38,284 nucleotides of DNA from contig NZ_JAUNHI010000016.1 in assembly GCF_030524025.1 (NCBI RefSeq), positions 14,162 through 52,445 on the forward strand, in the 5' to 3' direction. The notes beneath the pieces are model-generated. The model was not told the origin of the DNA. It made no database searches and saw only the letters and a program-made list of their open reading frames with translations. The position numbers and the translations under genes are program-made. This DNA comes from Actinomyces sp. GTDB lineage: Bacteria; Actinomycetota; Actinomycetes; Actinomycetales; Actinomycetaceae. Positions 1 through 8,744 of the stretch are shown piece after piece. How positions within the stretch are numbered: the stretch's first letter is position 1; each line of letters begins with the position of its first letter.

Positions 1-47
1 CGAGGGCGACTTGCGCCCGACCCGCTCGGGGTGCATACTTCTTCTAA

Positions 48-62
48 ACCGACCGTCGGTCG
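48..62. promoter_or_regulatory. Probable TetR operator
   Basis: Two overlapping perfect odd palindromes lie just upstream of the TetR gene: ACCGACCGTCGGT (48-60) and CGACCGTCGGTCG (50-62). TetR-family regulators usually bind short palindromes next to their own start, so autoregulation is the simplest reading. The site ends 15 bases before the ATG at 78, where a repressor would block transcription. The palindrome is seen; the regulator pairing is inferred from position. Confidence 0.6.
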
Positions 63-77
63 AGTATGGAGATCAAC

Positions 78-719
78 ATGGCTCCCAAACACCTGAGCGC
101 AGGCGAGCGGCGCGAGCAGGTCATGGACGCCGCTCGCGCCCTGTTCCTGGAGCGCGGCTACGAGAGGACGACCATCGACGACGTCCTCAACGCGGTGGGC
201 ATCGCCAAGGGCACGCTCTACCACCACTTCTCCGGCAAGGAGGCGATCATGGAGGCGATCGTCACGCGCACGACCGACCAGCTGGTCGCACGCGCCGAGA
301 AGGCGGCGGCCGCCTGCGCCGGGCAGCCCGCCATCACCCGTTTCCTGACGATCCTCGGGGCCGCACGGGCCTCCGAGGAGGACATTGAGCTCGCCCAGCA
401 GTTCCGCTCCCCGGACAACCTCCGCTTCCACCTGTTGTCCATGACCCAGGCCTACACCCGGCTCGTGCCGATCCTCACCACCATCGTCGAGGAGGGGGTC
501 GAGGCCGGAGAGCTGTCCACCCCCGACCCTCGCAGCAGCGTCGAGGTGGTGCTGGCAGCCGGCTTGACCGTCCTCGACGGCGGCATCTTCCCCCCTGTCG
601 ACGCCCTGGCACCAGACACGAGGGAGCGTCGTCAGGCCGAGGTCCTGCGGGCTCTCGCCCTCCTCCTGGGCGCCGACCCCCACCTCGTGCCCACGCCGCA
701 GGCGGGCACACCGGCCTAA
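78..719 (+). CDS. TetR/AcrR family transcriptional regulator
   Basis: A 213-residue protein, normal length for TetR. The N-terminal helix-turn-helix is clear (about residues 30-55, with TTIDDVLNAVGIAKGTLYHHF), followed by a divergent helical ligand-binding domain. I chose ATG 78 rather than ATG 66 because GGAGA at 68-72 sits 5 nt before it. The palindromic operator just upstream suggests autoregulation. The next gene downstream is a broken FtsX-type permease, so this looks like the regulator of an ABC export operon whose transport part has been lost. The ligand cannot be deduced. Confidence 0.88.
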   Translation: MAPKHLSAGERREQVMDAARALFLERGYERTTIDDVLNAVGIAKGTLYHHFSGKEAIMEAIVTRTTDQLVARAEKAAAACAGQPAITRFLTILGAARASEEDIELAQQFRSPDNLRFHLLSMTQAYTRLVPILTTIVEEGVEAGELSTPDPRSSVEVVLAAGLTVLDGGIFPPVDALAPDTRERRQAEVLRALALLLGADPHLVPTPQAGTPA

Positions 720-787
720 GCCCTCGGCACTCCATCCCGACCCTCCCGCGACCACTGACAAGCGACCGGCCACAGGAATGGATACCG

Positions 788-1332
788 ATGCACCGCACAC
801 TCTGGCGGCTGGGGCGCACCGAGCTGCGTCGCAGCGCCACCGTCTCGTTCACGCTCGTCGTCCTCATGACGATGCGCGCCGCACTGACCGCCACCGGACT
901 CGCCCTCATCGCCCGCACGATCGCGGCCACCGGATCGTTGTGGTCCGACGCCCGGCCGCCGGATGTCGTCCAGGTCCACACGGGCCAGGTCGACGCCACG
1001 GCCCTGACCAGGGACGTCGCCGCCTGGGCCGCCGAGCAGCCGGGGATCCCAAGCGGCTCGTCTTCTCCCCGGAGGACTACGAGGCGGTCGCCCCGCACCT
1101 GGAGGCCGAGTACTACATCGAGATGCTCGCCGTCGAGGGCGCATCGATCGCCGAGATCAAAAGCGCCTACGCCGAGTCCGGCCTGCCCGCCAACGGCATC
1201 ATGGTGGACTCCACCATCTTCCGGCTGCTCAACGGCATGAGCACCTACGTGCTGGCCGCGGCCGTGCTCGTCGTGGCTGGCCTGTGCGTCGTCGCGGCGG
1301 TCACCGAGGTGATGGCGGCCGTCGGCGTGTGA
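788..1332 (+). pseudogene. Degraded FtsX-type ABC transporter permease
   Basis: Two pieces of an FtsX-like permease lie in different frames. From ATG 788 the first piece gives an N-terminus starting MHRTLWRLGRTELRRSATVS with one hydrophobic segment, up to about 1048. The second piece, in the frame ending at 1332, contains the family-like segment YAESGLPANGIMVDSTIFRL followed by a membrane helix. Family members keep several hundred residues between these parts, so a large internal deletion is likely, and the C-terminus is also missing. No cognate ABC ATPase remains; purM follows convergently. It is probably a relic of the exporter controlled by the TetR gene upstream. Confidence 0.62.
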
Positions 1333-1383
1333 TGAGGCGGCCAGCGCTGGTCCGGAGGTCGCCCGGGCGGCTGCCGGCCGGTC

Positions 1384-2517
1384 TCAGGCGGTGCGGTAGT
1401 CCCCGACGATGTCGACCGCGCCGCCGTCGACGCCCTTGGTCCCGGCCACGAGACGGCCACGGACCTCGCGGTCGGCGGCGTCGTGGACCTGGCCGAGCAC
1501 CCAGGTCGGGATCCCGGCGGCCCGCGCGACCACGGCGACAGCCTCGAGAGCCTCGGGATCGAGGACCGCGACCATGCCGACGCCGAGGTTGAGGGTGGCC
1601 TCGAGGTCGGCCCAGGGCACGGCGCCGAGCCGGCGCACGACCTCGAAGACCGGGGGGACCTGCCAGGCGGAGCGGTCGATCTCGGCCACGGTCCCGGCGG
1701 GCAGGACCCGGGCGAGGTTGGCGGCCAGGCCCCCGCCGGTGACATGGGACAGGGCGTGAACGCCGGGGCCCGCCGGACCGCCGTCGACGGCGGCGATCGC
1801 CTCGAGGCACACGGCCGTGTACAGCCTCGTGGGCTCGAGCAGCTCCTCGCCCAGGGTCCGCCCGAAGTCGGGGACGGGCCGTTCCAGGGACCAGCCGGCG
1901 TGCTCGATGACCCGCCGCACGAGGGAGTAGCCGTTGGAGTGCAGGCCGGAGGCGGCCAGGGCGAGCACGACGTCGCCGGGTCGCACCCGCTCGGCCCCGA
2001 GCACCCGGTCGGCCTCGACGACACCGGTGGCGGCGCCCGCGACGTCGTAGTCCTCAGGGCCCAGCAGGCCGGGGTGCTCGGCGGTCTCCCCGCCCAGCAG
2101 GGGGGTGCCCACGGCGGCGCAGGCCCGGGCGATGCCGCGCACGATGTCGGCGATCCGCTCGGGCACGACCTTGCCGCAGGCGATGTAGTCGGTCATGAGC
2201 AGGGGCCGGGCCCCCACGACGACGATGTCGTCGACGACCATCCCCACGAGGTCCTGGCCGATGGTGTCGTGGATGTCCATGGCTTGGGCGATCGCGACCT
2301 TCGTGCCCACCCCGTCGGTGGAGGTGGCCAGCAGGGGCCGGCGGTAGCCGCGCAGCGCCGAGACGTCGACAAGGCCAGCGAAGCCGCCGACCCCGCCGAC
2401 CACCTCGGGGGTCATCGTGGCGGCCACGGAGGCCTTCATCAGCTCGACGGCGCGGTCCCCGGCGGCGGTGTCGACCCCCGCCGAGGCGTAGGTGATGCTC
2501 GAGGCTGGCAGGCTCAT
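1384..2517 (-). CDS. purM: Phosphoribosylformylglycinamidine cyclo-ligase (AIR synthetase)
   Basis: PurM converts FGAM to AIR using ATP in de novo purine synthesis in the cytoplasm. The 377-residue product fits the family, slightly longer than the roughly 345-residue E. coli enzyme. Visible signatures are ITYASAGVDTAAGD at the N-terminus, the substrate/ATP region STDGVGTKVAIA, VVDDIVVVGARPL, LLGGETAEHPG, and the glycine-rich HVTGGGLAANLARVLP. The start at 2517 overlaps the purF stop by 4 nt (ATGA), with GAAGGA upstream, so purF and purM are translationally coupled in that order. Confidence 0.97.
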   Translation of the reverse strand: MSLPASSITYASAGVDTAAGDRAVELMKASVAATMTPEVVGGVGGFAGLVDVSALRGYRRPLLATSTDGVGTKVAIAQAMDIHDTIGQDLVGMVVDDIVVVGARPLLMTDYIACGKVVPERIADIVRGIARACAAVGTPLLGGETAEHPGLLGPEDYDVAGAATGVVEADRVLGAERVRPGDVVLALAASGLHSNGYSLVRRVIEHAGWSLERPVPDFGRTLGEELLEPTRLYTAVCLEAIAAVDGGPAGPGVHALSHVTGGGLAANLARVLPAGTVAEIDRSAWQVPPVFEVVRRLGAVPWADLEATLNLGVGMVAVLDPEALEAVAVVARAAGIPTWVLGQVHDAADREVRGRLVAGTKGVDGGAVDIVGDYRTA

Positions 2518-4142
2518 GGGGTGGGTCCTTCGCGGCTCGGGTCGGGCAGGGGGCTGCGGGCGGTCAGGTCCGGGCGGGTCACCGCCCGGGTGAGGCCGGC
2601 ACGCGGGTCGGGGACCTCGTCTCGGCGACGGCGGTAGACCGAGGGGACGCGGGAGACGGGCAGGGTCCCCGGGGAGGCGCCCTCGGCGGGGGGCTCGATC
2701 GGGTAGTCGCCGGTGAAGCAGGCCAGGCATAGCTCGGAGGCGTCCTGCCCGGAGGCAGCGACCATCGCCTCGACCGACAGGTACCCCAGGGTGTCGGCGC
2801 CGATGGAGGTGCGGATCTGCTCGACGTTCATCCCGGTGGCGATCAGCTCGGCGCGCGTGGCGAAGTCGATGCCGTAGAAGCACGGCCACAGCACCGGCGG
2901 GGAGGAGATGCGCACATGAACCTCCGACGCGCCTGCCTCGCGCAGCATCCGGACCAGGGCGCGCTGGGTGTTACCCCGCACGATCGAGTCGTCGACGACC
3001 ACGAGGCGGCGGCCCTCGATGACCTCGCGCACGGGGTTGAGCTTGAGGCGGATGCCGAGCTGGCGCAGCGTCTGGGTCGGCTGGATGAAGGTGCGCCCGA
3101 CGTAGGCGTTCTTGACCAGGCCCTGGCCGTAGGGGATGCCCGAGGCCTGGGCATAGCCGATGGCGGCCGGCGTGCCCGACTCCGGCGTGGCGATGACGAG
3201 GTCGGCCTCGACCGGGTGCTCGCGTGCCAGGGAGGCCCCCATCGCGTTGCGCGCGGCGATGACCGAGCGGCCCGCGATCTTGGTGTCGGGGCGGGCCAGG
3301 TAGACGTACTCGAAGACGCAGCCCGAGCGGCTGGGCTCGGTCACGCGGGTGGACCGCAGGCCCTCGGCGTCGATCTCGATGAGCTCGCCCGGCTCGACCT
3401 CGCGCACGAAGGCCGCCCCGACGATGTCGAGGGCCGCGGTCTCCGAGGCGATGACCCAGCCGCGCTCGAGGCGCCCGAGCACGAGCGGGCGCACCCCGTG
3501 GGGATCGCGGGCGGCATAGAGGGTGTGCTCATCCATGAAGACCAGGGAGTAGGCCCCCCGGAGCAGGGGCAGGACGCGCCGTGCGGACTGCGAGACCCCC
3601 AGCGGCTCGGTCGGGTCGGCGCCGGCCTCGCCGGTGACCGAGCCCCGCTCGGAGACCAGGCCCATGAGGGCGGCGATGACGGCGGTGTCGGTCGATGAGC
3701 CACGTCCGAGCTCGCCGCTGAGGTCCTCCCCGCTGACACGGCGGACCATCTCGATGAGCTCGCGGGTGTTGGTCAGGTTGCCGTTGTGGGCCAGCGCCAG
3801 GGTCGAGCCGGACACGGGCCCGAGCATCGGCTGGGCGTTCTCCCAGGTGGTGGCGCCCGTCGTCGCGTAGCGGACGTGGCCGACCGCCATGTGGCCGGTC
3901 AGGCTCGACAGGGAGCGATCGTCGAAGACCTGGGAGACGAGGCCGAGGTCCTTGTACACCAGGATCGAGCGTCCACCGGTCGTCGCGATCCCGGCCGCCT
4001 CCTGGCCGCGGTGCTGGAGGGCGTACAGGCCGAAGTAGGTCAGGCGGGAGACCTCCTCCCCCGGCGCCCACACCCCGAAGACGCCGCACTCCTCAGCGAT
4101 GGGGGGCTCGGTCTCACCGGCCCCGGAGCGGGGAGCCGTCAT
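2514..4142 (-). CDS. purF: Amidophosphoribosyltransferase
   Basis: PurF catalyses the first committed step of purine synthesis, making phosphoribosylamine from PRPP and glutamine. A short N-terminal extension precedes EECGVFG, whose Cys would be the catalytic N-terminal residue after propeptide cleavage, as in Bacillus-type PurF. The glutaminase segment has LQHRGQEAAGIA and AHNGNLTN; the PRPP loop is VVVDDSIVRGNT. Cysteines in SGCVFEY, WPCFYGID and CLACFTGDYP match ligands of the [4Fe-4S] type. ATG 4142 is taken as the start; GTG 4163 is an in-frame alternative, and neither has a strong ribosome site. The C-terminal tail after DYPIEPP is probably disordered. Confidence 0.97.
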   Translation of the reverse strand: MTAPRSGAGETEPPIAEECGVFGVWAPGEEVSRLTYFGLYALQHRGQEAAGIATTGGRSILVYKDLGLVSQVFDDRSLSSLTGHMAVGHVRYATTGATTWENAQPMLGPVSGSTLALAHNGNLTNTRELIEMVRRVSGEDLSGELGRGSSTDTAVIAALMGLVSERGSVTGEAGADPTEPLGVSQSARRVLPLLRGAYSLVFMDEHTLYAARDPHGVRPLVLGRLERGWVIASETAALDIVGAAFVREVEPGELIEIDAEGLRSTRVTEPSRSGCVFEYVYLARPDTKIAGRSVIAARNAMGASLAREHPVEADLVIATPESGTPAAIGYAQASGIPYGQGLVKNAYVGRTFIQPTQTLRQLGIRLKLNPVREVIEGRRLVVVDDSIVRGNTQRALVRMLREAGASEVHVRISSPPVLWPCFYGIDFATRAELIATGMNVEQIRTSIGADTLGYLSVEAMVAASGQDASELCLACFTGDYPIEPPAEGASPGTLPVSRVPSVYRRRRDEVPDPRAGLTRAVTRPDLTARSPLPDPSREGPTP

Positions 4143-4219
4143 CGGGGCGGGAGCGCGGGTCACCGGCCCAGTGTCTCACAGGGGCCGCCGGCGTCGCCGC
4201 GCCGCCCGGTCCGCCGGGC

Positions 4220-5779
4220 TCAGGCGAGCTCGAAGTCCACGCGGGCGGCGTCGAGGTCCACCTCGACCAGGCGCACCCGCACCGCCTGGCCGACCGGGAG
4301 CCGGCGGCCGGCAGCGGCGCGCACCGAGCCGATGACCGCCGGGTCGGCCAGGACGACCTCCCCGCGCCCCTCGCGCACCGAGGTGATGACCCCGTCGAAG
4401 ACCTCGCCCTGCCGCCCCTGGAGGACGAGGGCTTCGACGGCGCCCAGCGCACCGCGGGTCACCGCGCGGGCCCGCCGGCCGGTGACCTCCATGACCTCCG
4501 GCAGGCCGGGCAGGGCGTCCCGGACCCAGCCGGGGACCGGCCGCCCGGCGCAGGCGGCCACGCAGAGCTCTTCCCCGTAGCGGTCGACAAGGCGACGCAG
4601 CGGGGCCGTGACGTGGGCGTAGCGGGCGGCGATGGCCGCGTGGACCGCCTCCTCGGTGTCGGCGTCCTCGTCCTGCCCGGGCACGGCGACACCATTGACG
4701 CCGAAGGCGAGGTAGCCCGCCCCGCGGAACAGGGAGGCCGCCTGGTCCATGAGGGCCACGTGGGCGGGGACGGATCCGTCCAGACCGCGCAGGAGCTCGG
4801 GGTAGGACCGGGAGGCGGGCCAGTCGACCCCTAGGGCCGCGGCGACCCGCCGCAGCCGGGCGTAGTCCTCGGACTGGGCGGGGGGCATCGTCCGCAGGAT
4901 GCCCGCCCCGGAGCTGACCATGATCTCCGCGGCGCAGATCCCGGTCAGCAAGGAGATCTGGGCGTTCCACCCCTCGACCGGAAGCGGGGCGCGCAGGACG
5001 AGCCGGTAGCCGGAGCCGGGGTCCTGGGGGTCGACGCGCTCGACCTCCTGCTCGGGCGCCCCGAGGGAGACCCCGCCCCGGGCGGCCTCGCGGCGCTGGC
5101 GCAGCCCGCCGACCTCCCTGAGGAGCTCGGGCAGGTCGCTCGGCGCGGCGGCGGGCAGGCGGTCGGTCCTGGACGGGCCGGCCTCGAGGGCCGCCTGGAC
5201 CTCGGCGTAGCTGAGCCGGGCCCGGGAGCGTACGACTGCCCGCTCGACGCGGGCGGTCAGGTGCCGGCCTTCGGCGTCGAGCTCGATGGTCCACAGGCAG
5301 GCCGGTCGCTCGACATCGGGCAGGAGTGAGGCGGCGCCGTGGGACAGGACCTCGGGGTGCAGGGGCGTGGAGCGGTCCGGGGCGTAGACGGTCGAGCCGC
5401 GTTGGGCCAGCTCGGCGTCGAGGGCCCCTCCGGGCTCGACGAAGGTCGCCAGGGAGGCGATGGCGTAGGAGACCCGGTAGACGGCCTCGCCCCGTGCGCC
5501 GGCCGGCGGGCCGATGCGTTCGAGGAGCAGGGCCTGGTCGAGGTCCATCGAGCCCGGCGGGTCGATGGTGACCAGGGGCAGGTCGCGGGCGTCGCGCGCC
5601 CCCTGGTCCAGGAGGCGGGCGGGACCGTCCTCGGCCCAGGAGCGGGCTGCGGCCTCGGCCTCGGCCAGGGCTCCGGCGCTGAACTCCGCGGGAACCGCGT
5701 GACGGTCCCGCAGGGAGTCCAGGGCGGCGATGACACTGGCCGGGGTCGCGGTGAAGGGCGTGAGGTGGCGCATCGGCAT
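4220..5779 (-). CDS. RNB-domain (RNase II-like) ribonuclease
   Basis: A 519-residue protein with an RNB catalytic domain: TIDPPGSMDLDQALLLERIG supplies the acidic residues that bind Mg2+ in RNase II/R, and VHAAIAARYAHVTAPLRRLVDRYGEEL is the conserved late RNB segment. The C-terminus (about 450-519) is S1-like and rich in Val. It lacks the long N-terminal cold-shock domains of RNase R, as in the short actinobacterial RNB proteins. It is expected to be a processive 3'-5' exoribonuclease. It follows the same strand as purF with a gap of 77 bp. ATG 5779 is used; ATG 5773 is also possible. Confidence 0.9.
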   Translation of the reverse strand: MPMRHLTPFTATPASVIAALDSLRDRHAVPAEFSAGALAEAEAAARSWAEDGPARLLDQGARDARDLPLVTIDPPGSMDLDQALLLERIGPPAGARGEAVYRVSYAIASLATFVEPGGALDAELAQRGSTVYAPDRSTPLHPEVLSHGAASLLPDVERPACLWTIELDAEGRHLTARVERAVVRSRARLSYAEVQAALEAGPSRTDRLPAAAPSDLPELLREVGGLRQRREAARGGVSLGAPEQEVERVDPQDPGSGYRLVLRAPLPVEGWNAQISLLTGICAAEIMVSSGAGILRTMPPAQSEDYARLRRVAAALGVDWPASRSYPELLRGLDGSVPAHVALMDQAASLFRGAGYLAFGVNGVAVPGQDEDADTEEAVHAAIAARYAHVTAPLRRLVDRYGEELCVAACAGRPVPGWVRDALPGLPEVMEVTGRRARAVTRGALGAVEALVLQGRQGEVFDGVITSVREGRGEVVLADPAVIGSVRAAAGRRLPVGQAVRVRLVEVDLDAARVDFELA

Positions 5780-5877
5780 GACGCGAACCTACCGGAGGGG
5801 CCCGGCCGTGCAAGCCCGTCGGAGGCGGGTGTCACCGCCGCCGTCGCACGGGCCGGCGACCAAGGAGTCAGGAGTCC

Positions 5878-5980
5878 CGGGGGGGCGCCCCGGCGGCCCC
5901 CCCCGCCGCCACAACCGGGGCGGGGCCCGGGCGGGGGGCTGGGGGGGGGGGGGGGCGGCGCCCCCCGCCCCCCACGTCCA
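5878..5980. repeat. GC-extreme low-complexity tract with a run of 15 G
   Basis: Nearly pure G and C blocks, including eight C around 5897-5904, six G at 5933-5938 and fifteen G at 5941-5955, followed by C blocks. The G and C runs could fold back on each other or form quadruplex structures. There is no gene here. Such a tract may be a variable homopolymer, or a poorly resolved consensus at an assembly join. It marks the junction between the core purine/RNase block and the foreign defence genes. Confidence 0.75.
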
Positions 5981-6020
5981 GGACCTGGGAGACGGACAGT
6001 TTCGTGCTAGCATTCATGGT

Positions 6021-6083
6021 GACGGCCTGCTTCTTGAGATGTTTGGACTTTAACACCTGAATTGTCTCAAGAAACAGGCCGTC
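6021..6083. repeat. 19-bp inverted repeat at the island edge
   Basis: Left arm GACGGCCTGCTTCTTGAGA (6021-6039) and right arm TCTCAAGAAACAGGCCGTC (6065-6083) are reverse complements with a single mismatch, enclosing a 25-nt AT-richer loop. It is too long to be chance. It is 100 bp upstream of the AAA_13 ATPase and could be an attenuator-like hairpin, a regulator site or a mobile-element relic. No T-run follows either arm, so a simple intrinsic terminator is unlikely. Confidence 0.65.
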
Positions 6084-6182
6084 CCACTGCCCGCCCCCAC
6101 CCCTGCGTGTCGAACACCCCCGACATCCCCATGGATAACCCTCCCGGCCCGCACGCTCGCCCACATATAAGAAAGTTGCTCG

Positions 6183-8591
6183 ATGAGCCCGACACGGATC
6201 CACGCAATCAAGAAGATTGGCAACTACCGTATCTTCCAGAACTGGAGGCCGAGCGATGGCGTTGAATTCGAGCGCGTCAACCTCATATACGGCCAGAACG
6301 GCAGCGGCAAGAGCACGTTTGCCAGCCTCCTTCAGGCCTGTGCCGACTATAATAGCGACCACTCTACGGACTCTGATGGCAGTCGTGGGGAAATCGTTGG
6401 TGCGGGTCTGCAGCTCGATGTGTATGGCGGCTCCGGTTCCGTGACGTCTAGGGTATCCGAAATCAGATTGGATGATCAAGCGTTCTGGAGACGTGTGAGG
6501 GTATTCAACAGGGATTTTATCCGCAGAAATCTCCGATTCGAGGAGCCTGGTGGTCCGTATCCACAAGTTCTGCTCACTCTCGGCGAGAGGCTAGCTGATG
6601 CCGAGGAGAAGATTGAGGAGCTCGAGCCTCAGCTCAGAACTGAGCGACAAAGGCTAGGTGCGACTAAGAAGGACCTCAAAAGGGCGCAGAAGAAGATTGA
6701 TGAACTGAGCACGAAAATCGCAAGAGAGATAGGGGGCTATCTTGCCGGCTCCCCTGGCTTTAATGTGCGTAGTTATAACCGAACGAAAGTGCAGAAGCTT
6801 CTAGACAAATTTGAGGGAGATCCGACAATCCTGGCGGACGCATCAACTGACGTCTTAGCGGGCCGCAAACGTGCGACGCGCCAAGCCATGCAACCTGTCA
6901 ACATCCAGCGGCGGGACGAGTTTTTGGAGCAGGCCGGACTAGACGAGGCTCGCCAGTTGCTAACGACTAGCGTTGTGAGTAGCCGACATATCGAAGGTCT
7001 GGTGGGGCGCTCTGACCGGTCCAGGTGGGTGCAGGAGGGTATCAGTCTCCACAAGGCGCTGGAGGAGTGTCTGTTTTGCGGCCAAGGCCTGACCTCTGAC
7101 CGTCGCGATGCTCTCAATAAGCACTTCGATGAGTCATTCAAGATGCTCCAGAGTGCCGTTGATGATCTCGTGAAACGTCTGGAGGGGTCTGTGGAGGTGT
7201 CAAAGACCTTTTTGGAGGGCTTCCCTGACGGCTCCGAAGTGTATGAGGACCTGAGGGAGGACCTACGGAAGGCTCGTCAGGACTATGTTGCTGAGCATGA
7301 GTCATATGCCAGAATGGTTGGTGAGATCGTCGCGGCGTTGAAGGAGAAGAAGAACAACCCCTTCGGCGCTTCTCTGCCCATGTCAGACCTCGCGCTCGTA
7401 GCTCCGAGTGTCGCGGCACTGGACAAGGTGGTCACAGACCATCGCAACAAAATTGATCGTCATGAGGAAGAGGCTAAGAAGGCTGTTACGCGAGTCGAGC
7501 ACTACTATGTGAAAAGTGCCGCGGACGAGTATGCGAGTCTCAAGAAGGAGATAGAAGGTGCGCAGGCGGCTTGCAGCGAGTTCCAGGCCCAGGTGAAAGA
7601 GTTCGAGGAGTAGATCGCCGAGCTCAAGAACGTGGAGGGTGATCCCGTCCCCGGAGCAAGGGAACTCACTGAGGAACTCAGGGGACTTCTGGGGCGTGAT
7701 GAGCTCAGGTTCAGCGCCCAGGGTTCGAATCACTATCTCATCGAACGGGGAGGATCTCCGGCCAAACATCTCAGTGAGGGCGAGCAGACCGCGATTGCGT
7801 TGCTATATTTCCTCCACAGTGTTCGCGAGGACAAGATCGAGGGTGAGCCACCGATCGTCATTATCGACGACCCGGTCTCCAGCCTGGACCATGCCATACT
7901 CTTCGGGGCGTCAGCGCATGTGTGGGAAGAGCTTGTCGCCAATACGTACGCTAGCCAGGTCTTCCTTCTGACGCACAACTTTGAACTTTTCCGTCAGTGG
8001 CTGATCCAGATGGAGCGTGTTCCCAAGAAGTCTCGTGAAGGTGGCTATGCCGTATTTCGAGTTCGGGTGCGTCTCGACCGAAGTGCTGGTCGTGTGCCGG
8101 AGTTCGAGGCGTGGGATCTGGGTGATAAGCGGCGGAAGAAGTTGCGTTCTCAGTACCACTTTCTCTTCGATCAGGTTGCGGCCACCCTCGCTGAGTCTGA
8201 CGCCGATCCCGACTCGATCGCCCAGATGGAAGCAGCTGCGCTGGTTCCCAACACCGCCCGCAAGTTGTTGGAGGGTTTTCTGAGTTTCCGCAGTCCGTCG
8301 AATATGGGAGATTTGCGTGAATCCGTACGTGCCGCCCTTAAAAAGCGTCCAGGACTGGACGTCTCTGTGCGCACGATGGTGGTGCGTTATGCCCATGCCA
8401 ATTCTCACCTGGAGGAGGCGGACTTGACGAAGCCGCTCGATCCCAGTGAGGCAGTGTCCTTCCTCCGTGCGTTGTTCACGTTCATGGAGCATGTGGATGA
8501 GGATCACTTCAGGTCGATGTGCGAGGCCCTTGGTTATGAGCGGGGCAGGTTGTTGGGGGCGTCGTCGGTGCCGGAAGGCTCCGTCTCATGA
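6183..8591 (+). pseudogene. AAA_13/RloC-like ATPase interrupted by an in-frame TAG
   Basis: A single frame of about 800 codons is broken only by TAG at 7611-7613. Upstream lie Walker A GQNGSGKST (residues 37-45), the family-like FNRDFIRRNL, a coiled-coil middle and a CLFCGQ zinc-hook-like pair. Downstream lie the ABC-type signature HLSEGEQTAIALLYF, Walker B IVIIDDPVSSLD and the switch LLTHNFELF. The C-terminus ends with a HANSHLE motif. This is the plan of the AAA_13 family that includes the anticodon nucleases PrrC and RloC, but I cannot confirm a nuclease active site. GC is clearly lower than in neighbours, indicating transfer. Signature and Walker B lie beyond the stop, so the first half alone cannot be an active ATPase. 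Either a nonsense mutation or a base-call error. Confidence 0.75.
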
Positions 8592-8744
8592 TTGCCATAG
8601 CAGCGCCTCCGTCGCAGGCGGGTTCCTCCCCGGTGGGGAGCGGATCGGTCACCGCAACCCACAGGAACGGAGTCCTGAAGACGCCCAACGCGTCAGTGAT
8701 GTAGGGCAGACTGGCGCTCGAGACCTGTAGGCGAAGGAGGAGCG

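Noticed and set aside
6062-6265. Small plus-strand frame of 67 codons before the AAA_13 gene
   Set aside because: It overlaps the ATPase start in another frame, includes the right arm of the inverted repeat, is Pro-rich and has no ribosome site.
7611-7613. TAG read as pyrrolysine or another recoded residue
   Set aside because: No pyl genes or supporting RNA element in view and no precedent in this family; mutation or error is simpler.
7722-7731. GGTTCGAATC, the T-loop sequence of tRNA genes
   Set aside because: It is within the AAA_13 coding frame (QGSNHY) with no acceptor stem, D-arm or anticodon arm around it.
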